Notes under the pieces: model-generated
What the model was told of the DNA's origin: nothing
The model's input: only the letters and a program-made list of their open reading frames with translations
Database searches by the model: none
Part shown: piece by piece, positions 1 through 8,011 of the stretch
Layout of the letters: each line of letters opens with the position of its first letter
Numbering within the stretch: the stretch's first letter is position 1
Made by a program: the position numbers and the translations under genes
Origin: DATFVA01 sp963721075
Lineage (GTDB): Bacteria > Bacteroidota > Ignavibacteria > Ignavibacteriales > Ignavibacteriaceae
DNA: 64,000 nt
NCBI GenBank assembly: GCA_963721075.1
Contig: CAVRHV010000014.1
Span: 1-64,000, forward strand
Direction of reading: 5' to 3'

Positions 1-2176
1 TAAGAAGGCAGGGTCTATTTACGATCCCGCGGTTGGTACTGGCGGATTATTTGTTGCCTTAAAAACTATGGATGAAAATTCGGAGGTTTTAGGACGTTTG
101 AGATATTATGGACAGGAATGCGATCCGTATATATATAATTTACTTGTTCTGAATATGATGATAAATAACATTGACGTAAAACATCTTTTCTATAGTGATT
201 CCTTACTTGAACCATTATTATCAGCCAACAAGATTAAAACTTTCGATTATATTATTTCTGATCTACCCTGGAGTATTGTTAGTAGTAAATACAAAAATCT
301 TTATGGATCTGATCGTTATGCTAGATTTAATTACGGTATTCCTGCGAATTCAAATTACGCTTTTATCCAACATATATTAGCCGCACTAAATAGTAAGGGT
401 AAAGCGGTTCTATTAATGATGCCGGGCATTTTATCTGGAGGCGGGAAGGATTCTAAAATCAGGAAAAAACTGATTGAAGATGACTTAATTGAAGCAATTA
501 TTCAATTGCCTTCTAATATCTACAAAAAAACAGGCATCAGACCAATTATTCTTATTCTAAATAAAAATAAAAATAAATTATTTCGTAAAAGAATATTTTT
601 CGCAAGCCTGAGTGACCAAAATAAACCCGAAAAAGAATTCGATAGTATCTTAAGATTGTACGTGAAATGTAAAGAAGAAGAAAATCGCACAGCAGTAATT
701 AGTTTACAAGAAATAAGGAAAAATGACTATAATTTATTTATTGGTAAATACTTAGGCATATATAAGAACTTATCAAAATTAGCACCAACTAAAGTGAAGA
801 AACTTAGAGATTTAGTGTCAATCGGTGGCGGAAACTTGCGATTAATGAAGGGGTTAATAAAGGAAAATATCCCTTTCATTGGGATTAAAGATATCAAGGC
901 AGAAATTACCAATATGTACCTTGACATAGAAAATGTTGATAAACGAAAATTGACGCAGGATTATAAATATGGTGGTGCAACAATTAGAAATGAATGTTTA
1001 TTAGTTTCAAAATTGAGCAAGACTTTGAAACCTGTTATTTTCTCACCCAAAGATAAGTCTCATTATTATAGTATTCCTGGTCCAAATCCTATATTATATT
1101 CAAAAAATATTATCCCTTTAATCCCAAATAGTAATTTAATAGATATAGAGTATCTTTATTATCAATTATATTCCACTCAGGTGCAAGAGCAAATCAAATT
1201 ATTTCAGGGCGGCAGCTCTGTAAATCGTTTATCTCTTAATGATCTAATGAATATATATATCCCTTATGTGCCTTTGAATGAACAAAAAGCAAAGATTGAG
1301 GAAAATAAACTTGCCTTATATGAATTGGAAGAATTAAGGCATAAAGAGAAATTACAAGAACTCAATCTCAGAAAAGGAGCCCTTGTTACTGAGAACTCAA
1401 TAATAAGTACTTTATCACATAATTTACTGCCTCAAATAACCAGTGCGGAGCTGGCGTTTAATCAATTAGTATATTTTTTAGAAAATAAAAATATAATTAA
1501 TGAATATTTAGTAGATGATTTCGACGATTTCGAGAAATTAGAATTATCACATGAGGAAACTGATTCAAATGAAACACTCAAAGATTTAACAACTAGGATA
1601 GAGAATTATTTGAACAGATTAGAAAATATCATTACAAATTCCAGGAAGGTCGGCCAATTATCTTTAAGTGAGGAGGATTTTGAGTATTATAATTTAAAGG
1701 AAATATTGGATGAGATAATAACAATTAAGTTGAAGGATAGTCGAGGAAAATATCAAATAACTCATAATTGTCCGGAAGATATTGATGTCCGAATTAATAA
1801 ACTTTCCTTTGAGGAGGCATTACTGAATATAATTCGTAATGCTGAACTGCATGCTTTTAATAAGGATGATGATTCCAAAAATATCATTAGCTTCGATGTT
1901 TATGAATCCTGGTTGGATTTGGGAGATTTCACTGAGGATATCGTTGTAATCATTTATCGAAATAATGGGAAATTATTTGATCTCACAGAAGAAGAATTCT
2001 TTGAGTTTGGGAAAAAGGGTAAATTAAGCCAAGGAGATGGAATAGGCGGGTATTATATTAAAAAGGTAATTGATCTCCACGACGGTAAAATTGAAATAAT
2101 TCCTGTTTCATCGGGTATGAAAATGCAAATCATATTACCTGGTGATTCAGAAGGTGGCGCGGGGAGGGGACGATAA
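1..2176 (+). CDS. N6-adenine DNA methyltransferase / type I specificity (TRD) / histidine-kinase-like ATPase fusion, 5' truncated by window edge
   Basis: The reading frame is open from base 2, so the true start lies outside the window; about 724 residues are visible. The first residues hold methyltransferase motif I (DPAVGTGG) and further on the motif IV position reads SDLPW, where N/D-P-P-Y/F is usual. A HsdS-like target-recognition domain follows (RLSLNDLMNIYIPYVPLNEQ, then a coiled coil around bases 1290-1390). The C-terminal third looks like a histidine kinase: a possible phosphoacceptor helix (LSHNLLPQ), an N-box (IIRNAELHAF) and a G-box (GDGIGGYYIKKV). In ordinary type I systems HsdM and HsdS are separate and carry no kinase. 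The next gene, a receiver-domain protein, starts one base after the stop, so the two are probably co-translated partners. The DNA is much more AT-rich than its surroundings, suggesting acquisition. Domain calls are confident; the role (phosphorelay-coupled defence or epigenetic signalling) is inference. Confidence 0.85.
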   Translation, partial: KKAGSIYDPAVGTGGLFVALKTMDENSEVLGRLRYYGQECDPYIYNLLVLNMMINNIDVKHLFYSDSLLEPLLSANKIKTFDYIISDLPWSIVSSKYKNLYGSDRYARFNYGIPANSNYAFIQHILAALNSKGKAVLLMMPGILSGGGKDSKIRKKLIEDDLIEAIIQLPSNIYKKTGIRPIILILNKNKNKLFRKRIFFASLSDQNKPEKEFDSILRLYVKCKEEENRTAVISLQEIRKNDYNLFIGKYLGIYKNLSKLAPTKVKKLRDLVSIGGGNLRLMKGLIKENIPFIGIKDIKAEITNMYLDIENVDKRKLTQDYKYGGATIRNECLLVSKLSKTLKPVIFSPKDKSHYYSIPGPNPILYSKNIIPLIPNSNLIDIEYLYYQLYSTQVQEQIKLFQGGSSVNRLSLNDLMNIYIPYVPLNEQKAKIEENKLALYELEELRHKEKLQELNLRKGALVTENSIISTLSHNLLPQITSAELAFNQLVYFLENKNIINEYLVDDFDDFEKLELSHEETDSNETLKDLTTRIENYLNRLENIITNSRKVGQLSLSEEDFEYYNLKEILDEIITIKLKDSRGKYQITHNCPEDIDVRINKLSFEEALLNIIRNAELHAFNKDDDSKNIISFDVYESWLDLGDFTEDIVVIIYRNNGKLFDLTEEEFFEFGKKGKLSQGDGIGGYYIKKVIDLHDGKIEIIPVSSGMKMQIILPGDSEGGAGRGR

Positions 2177-2177
2177 A

Positions 2178-3065
2178 ATGGTTTATAATGTTTTATTAGT
2201 AGATGATGATAAAAAATTCGCAAGAGAAATCATTAGCTATGCAAAATCATTTGAAATAAACATTTATCATAAAACTAACTTTAAAGATATGGTAGAATTC
2301 TTAAATACCGTATCAAGGCTGATAGTATGTGTGGTTTTGGATATCAGATGTCTCTTAGAACCAGATCAGCAAGTTGAAAAAGTTGATTTTTTATCAAAAG
2401 CTTTGAACCACTTGGACCAGCAGTATAAAGATCTTCCTCGTGTTATTCTCACAGCTGATACGGAAGGTTATTCTAATGTTAAGGAATATTTTCCTCAGGA
2501 AAAATTGTTCAAAAAAATTAACGCGGACATAATAAGTTTATTTCAGTTTATTCGTTCGCTTGATAGCGAGAAAATCAAAATAAGAAATTCATTTCCCCAA
2601 ATATTTGAGATAATAGATAAGTCTCCGCTTAATGATGAGGCTAAGGTACAATTTCTCGATCTGATCAAGAATAGTGAAAGCACTGAATATTCACAAATAT
2701 TGAATAATCTAAGTACTATTAGAAGGATTCAGGAAAGTATTTTTCAATCCATTAACAAGACTAATAAAGATATCATCCCTGATGAACTCTTTAAGGATAA
2801 TGGAGATATTAAATTTTGGGATATTCATAGGCATTTAAAAGGAAATGTAAGAGAAATAAATCCAAGGGAATGGAAGACCACCACACAAGAATATTATTCA
2901 GGGATAATTGAATATTTTTCTGAAACCCTTTATAAAGTTGCCAGTGATGCTGGTGCGCATTCACCTTACAAAAAATCAGACTATAAGCCCACTAAATTTA
3001 CTGTACTCTCTCAGCTTTATGCACTGATGGACTTCATTCGATGGTACGGTTCAATAATTAAATAA
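2178..3065 (+). CDS. Response regulator: receiver domain with uncharacterised helical C-terminal domain
   Basis: I prefer the ATG at 2178, one base after the upstream stop and behind a strong GGGGAGGGGA ribosome-binding site; an upstream in-frame start at 2142 is possible. The 295-residue protein begins with a receiver domain: acidic pocket VDDD (8-10), phosphoacceptor Asp55 in VVLDIR, a Thr in ILTAD and a Lys in LFKKI. The C-terminal 170 residues are not a recognisable HTH, GGDEF or other standard output. The last 60 residues (KVASDAGAHS, then YKPTKF and an aromatic helix) vaguely resemble the C-terminal end of HEPN/DUF4145/Abi_C-type domains, though the canonical R-x4-6-H is not intact. It is the obvious phosphorelay partner of the methyltransferase-kinase fusion. 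A hairpin terminator follows directly. Confidence 0.8.
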   Translation: MVYNVLLVDDDKKFAREIISYAKSFEINIYHKTNFKDMVEFLNTVSRLIVCVVLDIRCLLEPDQQVEKVDFLSKALNHLDQQYKDLPRVILTADTEGYSNVKEYFPQEKLFKKINADIISLFQFIRSLDSEKIKIRNSFPQIFEIIDKSPLNDEAKVQFLDLIKNSESTEYSQILNNLSTIRRIQESIFQSINKTNKDIIPDELFKDNGDIKFWDIHRHLKGNVREINPREWKTTTQEYYSGIIEYFSETLYKVASDAGAHSPYKKSDYKPTKFTVLSQLYALMDFIRWYGSIIK

Positions 3066-3105
3066 AAAAGAGAGCCTTTAAAAGATTTCGTAATTGCTCT
3101 CTTTT
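3066..3105 (+). terminator. Hairpin terminator after the response regulator gene
   Basis: AAAAGAGAGC at 3066-3075 is the exact reverse complement of GCTCTCTTTT at 3096-3105, with a 20-base loop and T-rich 3' arm. It starts right after the response regulator stop codon and lies between converging genes, so it may work in both directions. Confidence 0.6.
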
Positions 3106-3179
3106 GACTTTATAATCAAACCCCTTTTTGCCCCTTTGTTTTTTATCCCTGCCTCGTTCTTGTGCCTGCCTTGTTAATC

Positions 3180-4082
3180 TTATAGGTTTAGCAGGGCCAG
3201 GTGGATCAGGTGGTCTTTGTAGCTGAGGTCGAAGCCGGTCAGGGCGTCGCTCTCGTATCTTCTTTCTGTGCCGGCTCCCGCGCCGGGGTGTACCGTGTAG
3301 TCCATCTTCTCCAGGTTGTCGAACAGATCCGCTGTCTTGTACTTCGCTTCGGCTTCGGTGATCTCGTTCTTCCTGTCTTTTAATACCGATACTTCCATCG
3401 CCGCGCTCCTCAGTATCCTCGGGTAGTATTCTGCGTAGATGTCCGTCCTGTTGAAGAGGTCTATGTTCAGCAGCTCCCGGTCGGTGAAGATGGCCAGCCC
3501 GTTCGCTCCGCCCTCCGCGGGGAAGTGCTTTATGAATGCGTCGAAGTCTACTTTCTTTCTGTCGTATACGTCGGTCAGGTTCATCGTGGGCGACTTTACG
3601 CTGAATGCCGTCGCGTAGCTGTCTACGTCGTCCCATACTTCGCCCTGCTGCGACCTGAAGCCTTCCTGCGCCCTAAGACTCTCGTCTACTGCTTTCGCTT
3701 TCCTTGCCCTTAGTTTCTGGGGCGACAGATATTCGTTCATACTGAATTTGTCCGATACCGCGTTCCACCGCCCCTGCTCTACACAGCTTACGGGCAGGTT
3801 TATCTTTGAGTTCGGCGCGATGAATACGCTCGTGTTCAGTACCCGGTTCTGCTTCGCCCCCGTTAGTATGTCGCCGTCCATAAAGAAGACGTACCGGTCC
3901 GACAGGTTGAACAGGTGCAGGTTGTTTACGCTGCCTGCCGTGCTTACTTCCTTTACCTGGATGAGATCGCTTTTTACGGCTTCCGCACCGGAGATGTATT
4001 CCAGCGTGTTTGCCGGCATGCTCCTGAATTGTACTACCGACAGCCGCTTGTGTTTGTGAAATGAGCTTATTTCTACCTGCAT
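3180..4082 (-). CDS. ARPP-1 (DUF6569) family protein
   Basis: This 300-residue protein matches the ARPP-1/DUF6569 family (ARG and rhodanese-phosphatase-superfamily-associated). The diagnostic core is FMDGDILTGAKQNRVLNTSV followed by the INLPVSCVEQGRW segment, around residues 67-105. There is no signal peptide or membrane segment, so it should be cytosolic. The biochemical role of the family is not established. The gene is noticeably GC-rich compared with the methyltransferase operon on its left, so the two probably have different histories. The AGAAAGAGATGCAG context gives a ribosome-binding site at the ATG. It runs divergently from the Fic gene and shares that intergenic region, which contains one copy of a 44-bp repeat. 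Confidence 0.75.
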   Translation of the reverse strand: MQVEISSFHKHKRLSVVQFRSMPANTLEYISGAEAVKSDLIQVKEVSTAGSVNNLHLFNLSDRYVFFMDGDILTGAKQNRVLNTSVFIAPNSKINLPVSCVEQGRWNAVSDKFSMNEYLSPQKLRARKAKAVDESLRAQEGFRSQQGEVWDDVDSYATAFSVKSPTMNLTDVYDRKKVDFDAFIKHFPAEGGANGLAIFTDRELLNIDLFNRTDIYAEYYPRILRSAAMEVSVLKDRKNEITEAEAKYKTADLFDNLEKMDYTVHPGAGAGTERRYESDALTGFDLSYKDHLIHLALLNL

Positions 4083-4132
4083 CTCTTTCTCCTTTTGTTG
4101 TCTGATGCAAAGCTAATCAGCCGGGGCCCCGG

Positions 4133-4176
4133 AAGCGTATCATATGATGATATTATTGGCCGCTGTTGCTTAATCT
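4133..4176. repeat. 44-bp direct repeat, left copy
   Basis: The sequence beginning AAGCGTATCATATGATGATA and ending GTTGCTTAATCT is identical, 44 of 44 bases, to 5485-5528 in the same orientation. It contains the perfect palindrome ATCATATGAT. This copy lies upstream of the ARPP-1 gene; the other lies upstream of the WYL regulator gene. Together they bracket the Fic gene. Confidence 0.95.
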
Positions 4177-4225
4177 CCCCGTAAGGAGTGTGGTGAATCT
4201 CTGTACTATCAGTAATGAGAGTTTT

Positions 4226-4429
4226 TTCCGTACCCATTGAAAGCATAAAAGTTCTAACTTATTGAGATATAATAATATAGCTGAATTTGTGGGTTCGGAA
4301 GGTTCGGAAATTTTGATGGCAGTTTTAATAATTTATAACTATATTTCCGTACCCATTAGACCCACAAAACCTCTAATTTGTTGATATACAATAAAATAAC
4401 TAAAAATACGGGTTCGGAAGGTTCGGAAA
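4226..4429. repeat. Two ~85-bp imperfect direct repeats directly upstream of the Fic gene
   Basis: Copies at 4226-4310 and 4345-4429 both start TTCCGTACCCATT and end GGTTCGGAAGGTTCGGAAA; the AT-rich middles are similar but not identical. Within each copy the left end (TTCCGTACCC) is nearly the reverse complement of the right end (GGGTTCGGAA), so each unit can form a large stem. The second copy ends at the Fic ATG, so its GGAAGG may also act as ribosome-binding site. The placement suggests operator sites or a structured leader controlling the Fic gene, possibly bound by the Fic protein's own C-terminal DNA-binding domain; that is inference. Confidence 0.85.
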
Positions 4430-5458
4430 ATGAATAAAAGCCGGGAATTATTACAACAGTTTGAGCAGCTGAGAGAAAAGAATATCCACCTGATAGCTGT
4501 TTCAAACAATGAGTGGTATTCTCTCTTCAGGGATGAGATACGTAACTCTATAGCAATAGAGGGGATCTTTGCCAACCGGAATGAACTGCTGGATGTATTG
4601 AGCAAAAACAAGCGAACCAACGATGAAAAAACTGCTGCTATACTTGGTTATTTTGAGGCTGCAAGCTCGCTTTATGAGTACGCGAATAATCTTTACAAAG
4701 AAGGAGAGTTCACTTTAAGGATCTCTGATATTAAGCAGATTCATACATTGCTGATGCGTTACGAAAGCCAGGTCGGATCATTTAATGGTAAACTGGGAGA
4801 ATTCCGGGTGGAATCGGTTGAAGTAAATGAAGCCAGATTCACTCCGCTTGAATATGTATATGTACGCGAAACGATGGAAACGTTTGTAAAATGGATAAAT
4901 GAAAAACTAAAAGAGCCTGACTATGATAAAATAAAACTTGCTGCTCTTAGCCATATACTTTTTGAAACAATTCACCCATTTAAAGACGGGAATGGCAGAG
5001 CAGGAAGAATTTTGCTGTCGTATATACTTGTTGGCTGCGGGTATGTAAATATTGCAATAAAGGGTACTCAAAAATACGACAGAAGTAAGTATTACGAGGC
5101 AATGGAAAACGGTGACGATCAATTTGAACTAATGCTCCGTGAAATTGAAAAGGGTAATAAGCTAAAGGTGAAAGAAATCAACTCGCATGCGGAAAATAGT
5201 GATGTTACATTATTGGAAAATATTATTATTAATAGGCTCAGGGATAGTTTGAAGAGATTAAGTAAAAAGGGATTTGTAGAGATGAATAAGGATGCGCTGG
5301 TCCCTTTGAGAGACGCGGCAAAGTTTTTTAGTTATTCGCAGGACTACCTGAGAAAATTAATAAATACAGGAAAGCTTCCTGCAGAAAAGAAAGGGAAGCT
5401 ATGGTATCTCAGGATAAGGGATGTACAAAAATATATGAACCAGGTTTCAGAAGAATGA
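4430..5458 (+). CDS. Fic family protein with C-terminal excisionase-like DNA-binding domain
   Basis: The 342-residue protein has the complete Fic active-site motif HPFKDGNGRAGR at residues 182-193, as used for AMPylation or related nucleotidyl transfer. An N-terminal inhibitory-helix motif SIAIEG (40-45) fits the (S/T)xxxE(G/N) consensus, so it should be a self-inhibited class II Fic protein. The C-terminal 60 residues (PLRDAAKFFSYSQDYLRKLI, then a wing and YLRIRDVQKYM) look like an excisionase/MerR-type helix-turn-helix, which suggests autoregulation through the 85-bp repeats ending at its ATG. The gene is less GC-rich than the WYL and DUF2779 genes after it and is bracketed by 44-bp direct repeats. 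Targets are unknown; a regulatory or toxin-like role is plausible. Confidence 0.92.
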   Translation: MNKSRELLQQFEQLREKNIHLIAVSNNEWYSLFRDEIRNSIAIEGIFANRNELLDVLSKNKRTNDEKTAAILGYFEAASSLYEYANNLYKEGEFTLRISDIKQIHTLLMRYESQVGSFNGKLGEFRVESVEVNEARFTPLEYVYVRETMETFVKWINEKLKEPDYDKIKLAALSHILFETIHPFKDGNGRAGRILLSYILVGCGYVNIAIKGTQKYDRSKYYEAMENGDDQFELMLREIEKGNKLKVKEINSHAENSDVTLLENIIINRLRDSLKRLSKKGFVEMNKDALVPLRDAAKFFSYSQDYLRKLINTGKLPAEKKGKLWYLRIRDVQKYMNQVSEE

Positions 5459-5484
5459 AAAAGCCGAAACCCGCGGCGCGCCGT

Positions 5485-5528
5485 AAGCGTATCATATGAT
5501 GATATTATTGGCCGCTGTTGCTTAATCT
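5485..5528. repeat. 44-bp direct repeat, right copy
   Basis: Identical to 4133-4176; the offset between copies is 1352 bp. It lies between the Fic stop codon and the WYL regulator start, just after a GGCGCGCC palindrome. A partial inverted match to its first part (AAGCGTATC and a following GATGAT) occurs at about 6440-6458 after the WYL gene. Confidence 0.95.
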
Positions 5529-5576
5529 TCCCCTAAATCGTATTTTTCAGCAGGCTATAACATCGGGGCAGAGGTA

Positions 5577-6437
5577 ATGTTCGAGTTTCAGTCCAAATTT
5601 AAACGCCAGATAGAGATCCTCGGGATCTGCCTTTCGGGCAACGTTTTTCCTAAACCTATCAGGACTTTTGATCTTGCCGATTATTTCCGCGTGGAGGAGC
5701 TTACAATTAAACGCGATCTGCAGGATCTCCGCTCCTACGGCATCGATATTCATTCGCGTAAAAAGGACGGCGTGTGTATCTCTTCGGAGCTTCCCCGCAA
5801 AATGCTCATGGATATTATTCTTCATTATGCGGGGTTTAATCATAACGACTATGCCCCGGATAAGTCGACGTCTCTCCTGGTAGAGAAACGCGGTATCGGC
5901 GCCCTTAATACCCTGGTTACGCTTCAGCTCTGTATCGATACCTGCGAAACGGCACTGATCGATTATAATAAGATCGGCGCAAGCATTGAACGCGGGAAGG
6001 AGATTGAACCGCTGCTGATTTACCAGAGTGAGGGGAGCTGGCGGCTGCTTGCGGGCTCGCAGGGGAAGCTGAAACAGTATATTATTGATAAGATCGTCAG
6101 CGTTAAATCGACCGGCAGGAAATTCGAAAAGGGCGGCTACAGCTTCTCGGAGCTGTTCGATCATTCGTGGAAGAGCTGGCTCGGTACCGATAAGTTCAGG
6201 GTGAAGCTGTGGCTTTCTCCTTACTGGGCCGAGCGCGTGCGCCCGCGTATGCTTATAAATGAACAGAGGATAACTAAGAATGATGACGGCTCGATCATCT
6301 TTGAGTGTACGGTGAATTCGCTGAATGAGATTGCCGGCTGGATCGTCGGGAGGGGACAGGGCGTTAAGGTGCTGGATCCCCCGGAGCTCAAGGACCAGGT
6401 GATCAGCCTCGCCCGCGACGTCCTTAGTAATTATTAG
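5577..6437 (+). CDS. WYL-domain transcriptional regulator (DeoR-like HTH)
   Basis: The 286-residue protein has an N-terminal winged helix-turn-helix (RTFDLADYFRVEELTIKRDL, residues about 30-50). A WYL domain follows, with the ligand-binding core IEPLLIYQSEGSWRLLAG and YIIDKIVSVK, and then a WCX-like C-terminal extension (RVKLWLSPYWAERVRPRM). WYL regulators sense nucleic-acid or nucleotide ligands and often control defence genes, as in CapW and BrxR. It lies directly before the DUF2779 nuclease gene on the same strand and directly after one 44-bp repeat, which may contain its operator. The ATG follows GGGGCAGAGGT. The ligand is unknown. Confidence 0.85.
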   Translation: MFEFQSKFKRQIEILGICLSGNVFPKPIRTFDLADYFRVEELTIKRDLQDLRSYGIDIHSRKKDGVCISSELPRKMLMDIILHYAGFNHNDYAPDKSTSLLVEKRGIGALNTLVTLQLCIDTCETALIDYNKIGASIERGKEIEPLLIYQSEGSWRLLAGSQGKLKQYIIDKIVSVKSTGRKFEKGGYSFSELFDHSWKSWLGTDKFRVKLWLSPYWAERVRPRMLINEQRITKNDDGSIIFECTVNSLNEIAGWIVGRGQGVKVLDPPELKDQVISLARDVLSNY

Positions 6438-6520
6438 TATCATCCTGCGATACGCTTTCTGCCGCGCGTGACGTTATTTTGGGGTGAGTTCAATTAGTTT
6501 TTAATTGTGTGAGGTATGAA

Positions 6521-8008
6521 ATGGGAGCACATCTGTTAAGTAAATCTTCTTTTCTGAAGGGACTCCAGTGCACGAAGGGTCTCTATCTTTATAAACATCA
6601 TTACGACTGGGCTGACCCGATATCCGATTCTCAGCAGGCGATATTCCAGACGGGACACGACGTGGGAAAGCTGGCGCAGTCGCTCTTCCCGGGCGGTGTT
6701 GACGCATCGCTTCCGTTTGATGATCGTACCCGATCGGATGAGCAGGTGAGACTAACATCTCAGCTGATCGACAGCGGTCAGAAGGTGATCTATGAGGCGG
6801 CTTTCCTTTTCGATGAGGTGCTGGTTATTGCCGATATCATGGTTAGGCGCGGGAATAAGTGGAAGCTGTATGAGGTGAAAAGTTCTACCTCGGTTAAGGA
6901 TGTGTATTTCCCGGACGCCGCGGTTCAGTATTATGTTATTTCAAAATGCGGACTGGATCTTGCCGACGTCTCGATCGTCTATATAAATAATAAGTATACC
7001 CGGCAGGGTGAGCTTGATGTTTCGCAGCTGTTCGGTATACAGTCGGTGCGGACCGAGGTGCTTGAGATGCAGTATGCTGTTGAGGAGGATATTAAGAGAT
7101 TCAAAAAGCTGCTGGCACAGAAGGAGATCCCGAAGATGGATATTGGTCCTTACTGCAATGATCCCTACCCGTGTTCTTTTATGGGCCACTGCTGGAAGGA
7201 TGTTCCCGCGAATTCGGTGTTTGATATCGGGGGGATGCAGGCGAAGAAGAAGTTCGCTATGTATAATGAGGGGATAGTGAGACTTGAGGATATTCCTCTT
7301 GATTATCCGCTGAACGCTTCGCAGTATCTGCAGGTTGACAGCTACAGGGAAAGATCGACGCATATCGATAGGAAGGCTGTAAGGGAGTTTCTGGATTCGC
7401 TTTCTTATCCTCTTTATTTCCTGGATTTTGAAACGATAAGTCCTGCCGTGCCGCTTTTCGATAACTCGCATCCCTACCAGCAGATACCGTTTCAGTATTC
7501 GCTTCATTATATGGAGTCGCCCGGATCGGAGACGGAGCATTATGAGTTCCTTGCCGATGCTTCCGGCGATCCGAGGATACCTTTTATTGAGAGTCTGCTT
7601 CGTGATGTCGGGAAGAAGGGTGATATTCTCGTGTACAATCAGGCGTTCGAGTGTACGCGGCTGAAGGAGCTTAGCAGGGATTTCCCGGTCTACGCCAAAA
7701 GGATAAATAATGTGCTCTCGAGGATAACCGACTTAATGGTTCCGTTCAAACAGAAGCACTATTACACACACGAAATGAACGGGAGCTACTCGATAAAGTC
7801 AGTTCTGCCCGCGCTTGTGCCTGAGATGTCGTACTCCGAACTTGAGATAGGGGAGGGAGGAACAGCCTCGCGCGCCTTTGAGAGTCTTTATTTTGAGGAG
7901 GATGCGAATCGTGTAAACGATGTCCGCCGCCAGCTGCTTGCCTACTGCGGCACCGACACCCTCGCCATGGTAAAGATCTTCGAGGTGCTTGGTGCGAGGA
8001 GAAATTAA
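6521..8008 (+). CDS. DUF2779 protein: Cas4-like Fe-S PD-(D/E)XK nuclease fused to DEDDy exonuclease
   Basis: I choose the ATG at 6521 because GTGAGG sits six bases upstream; the in-frame GTG at 6509 is less likely. The N-terminal half resembles RecB/Cas4 nucleases: an early Cys (LQCTKG), acidic DIMVRRG and YEVKSST for the PD-(D/E)XK site, and the cluster YCNDPYPCSFMGHC around 212-225, which with the first Cys could hold a 4Fe-4S cluster. The C-terminal half is an RNase H-fold exonuclease: LDFET (D302, E304), NQAFE for motif II and YCGTD fitting the Y-x3-D of a DEDDy motif III. This is the known DUF2779 architecture; its biological role is not established. Location after a WYL regulator favours a DNA-processing or defence role. 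Confidence 0.8.
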   Translation: MGAHLLSKSSFLKGLQCTKGLYLYKHHYDWADPISDSQQAIFQTGHDVGKLAQSLFPGGVDASLPFDDRTRSDEQVRLTSQLIDSGQKVIYEAAFLFDEVLVIADIMVRRGNKWKLYEVKSSTSVKDVYFPDAAVQYYVISKCGLDLADVSIVYINNKYTRQGELDVSQLFGIQSVRTEVLEMQYAVEEDIKRFKKLLAQKEIPKMDIGPYCNDPYPCSFMGHCWKDVPANSVFDIGGMQAKKKFAMYNEGIVRLEDIPLDYPLNASQYLQVDSYRERSTHIDRKAVREFLDSLSYPLYFLDFETISPAVPLFDNSHPYQQIPFQYSLHYMESPGSETEHYEFLADASGDPRIPFIESLLRDVGKKGDILVYNQAFECTRLKELSRDFPVYAKRINNVLSRITDLMVPFKQKHYYTHEMNGSYSIKSVLPALVPEMSYSELEIGEGGTASRAFESLYFEEDANRVNDVRRQLLAYCGTDTLAMVKIFEVLGARRN

Positions 8009-8011
8009 GTT

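Noticed and set aside
1..3065. Ordinary type I restriction-modification operon
   Set aside because: No HsdR is visible and the specificity domain is fused between a methyltransferase and a kinase-like ATPase, with a receiver gene in place of other subunits; HsdR could still lie upstream of the window.
3058..4110. Alternative minus-strand frames overlapping the ARPP-1 gene
   Set aside because: The products are Arg-rich, low-complexity sequences without motifs, whereas the ARPP-1 frame has family sequence throughout.
4133..5528. Insertion sequence bounded by the 44-bp repeats
   Set aside because: The repeats are direct, not inverted, and no transposase is encoded between them.
5547..6443. Long open frame on the minus strand (298 codons)
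   Set aside because: It lies exactly opposite the WYL regulator, whose domains are clear; the antisense product resembles nothing and only reflects codon bias in GC-rich DNA.
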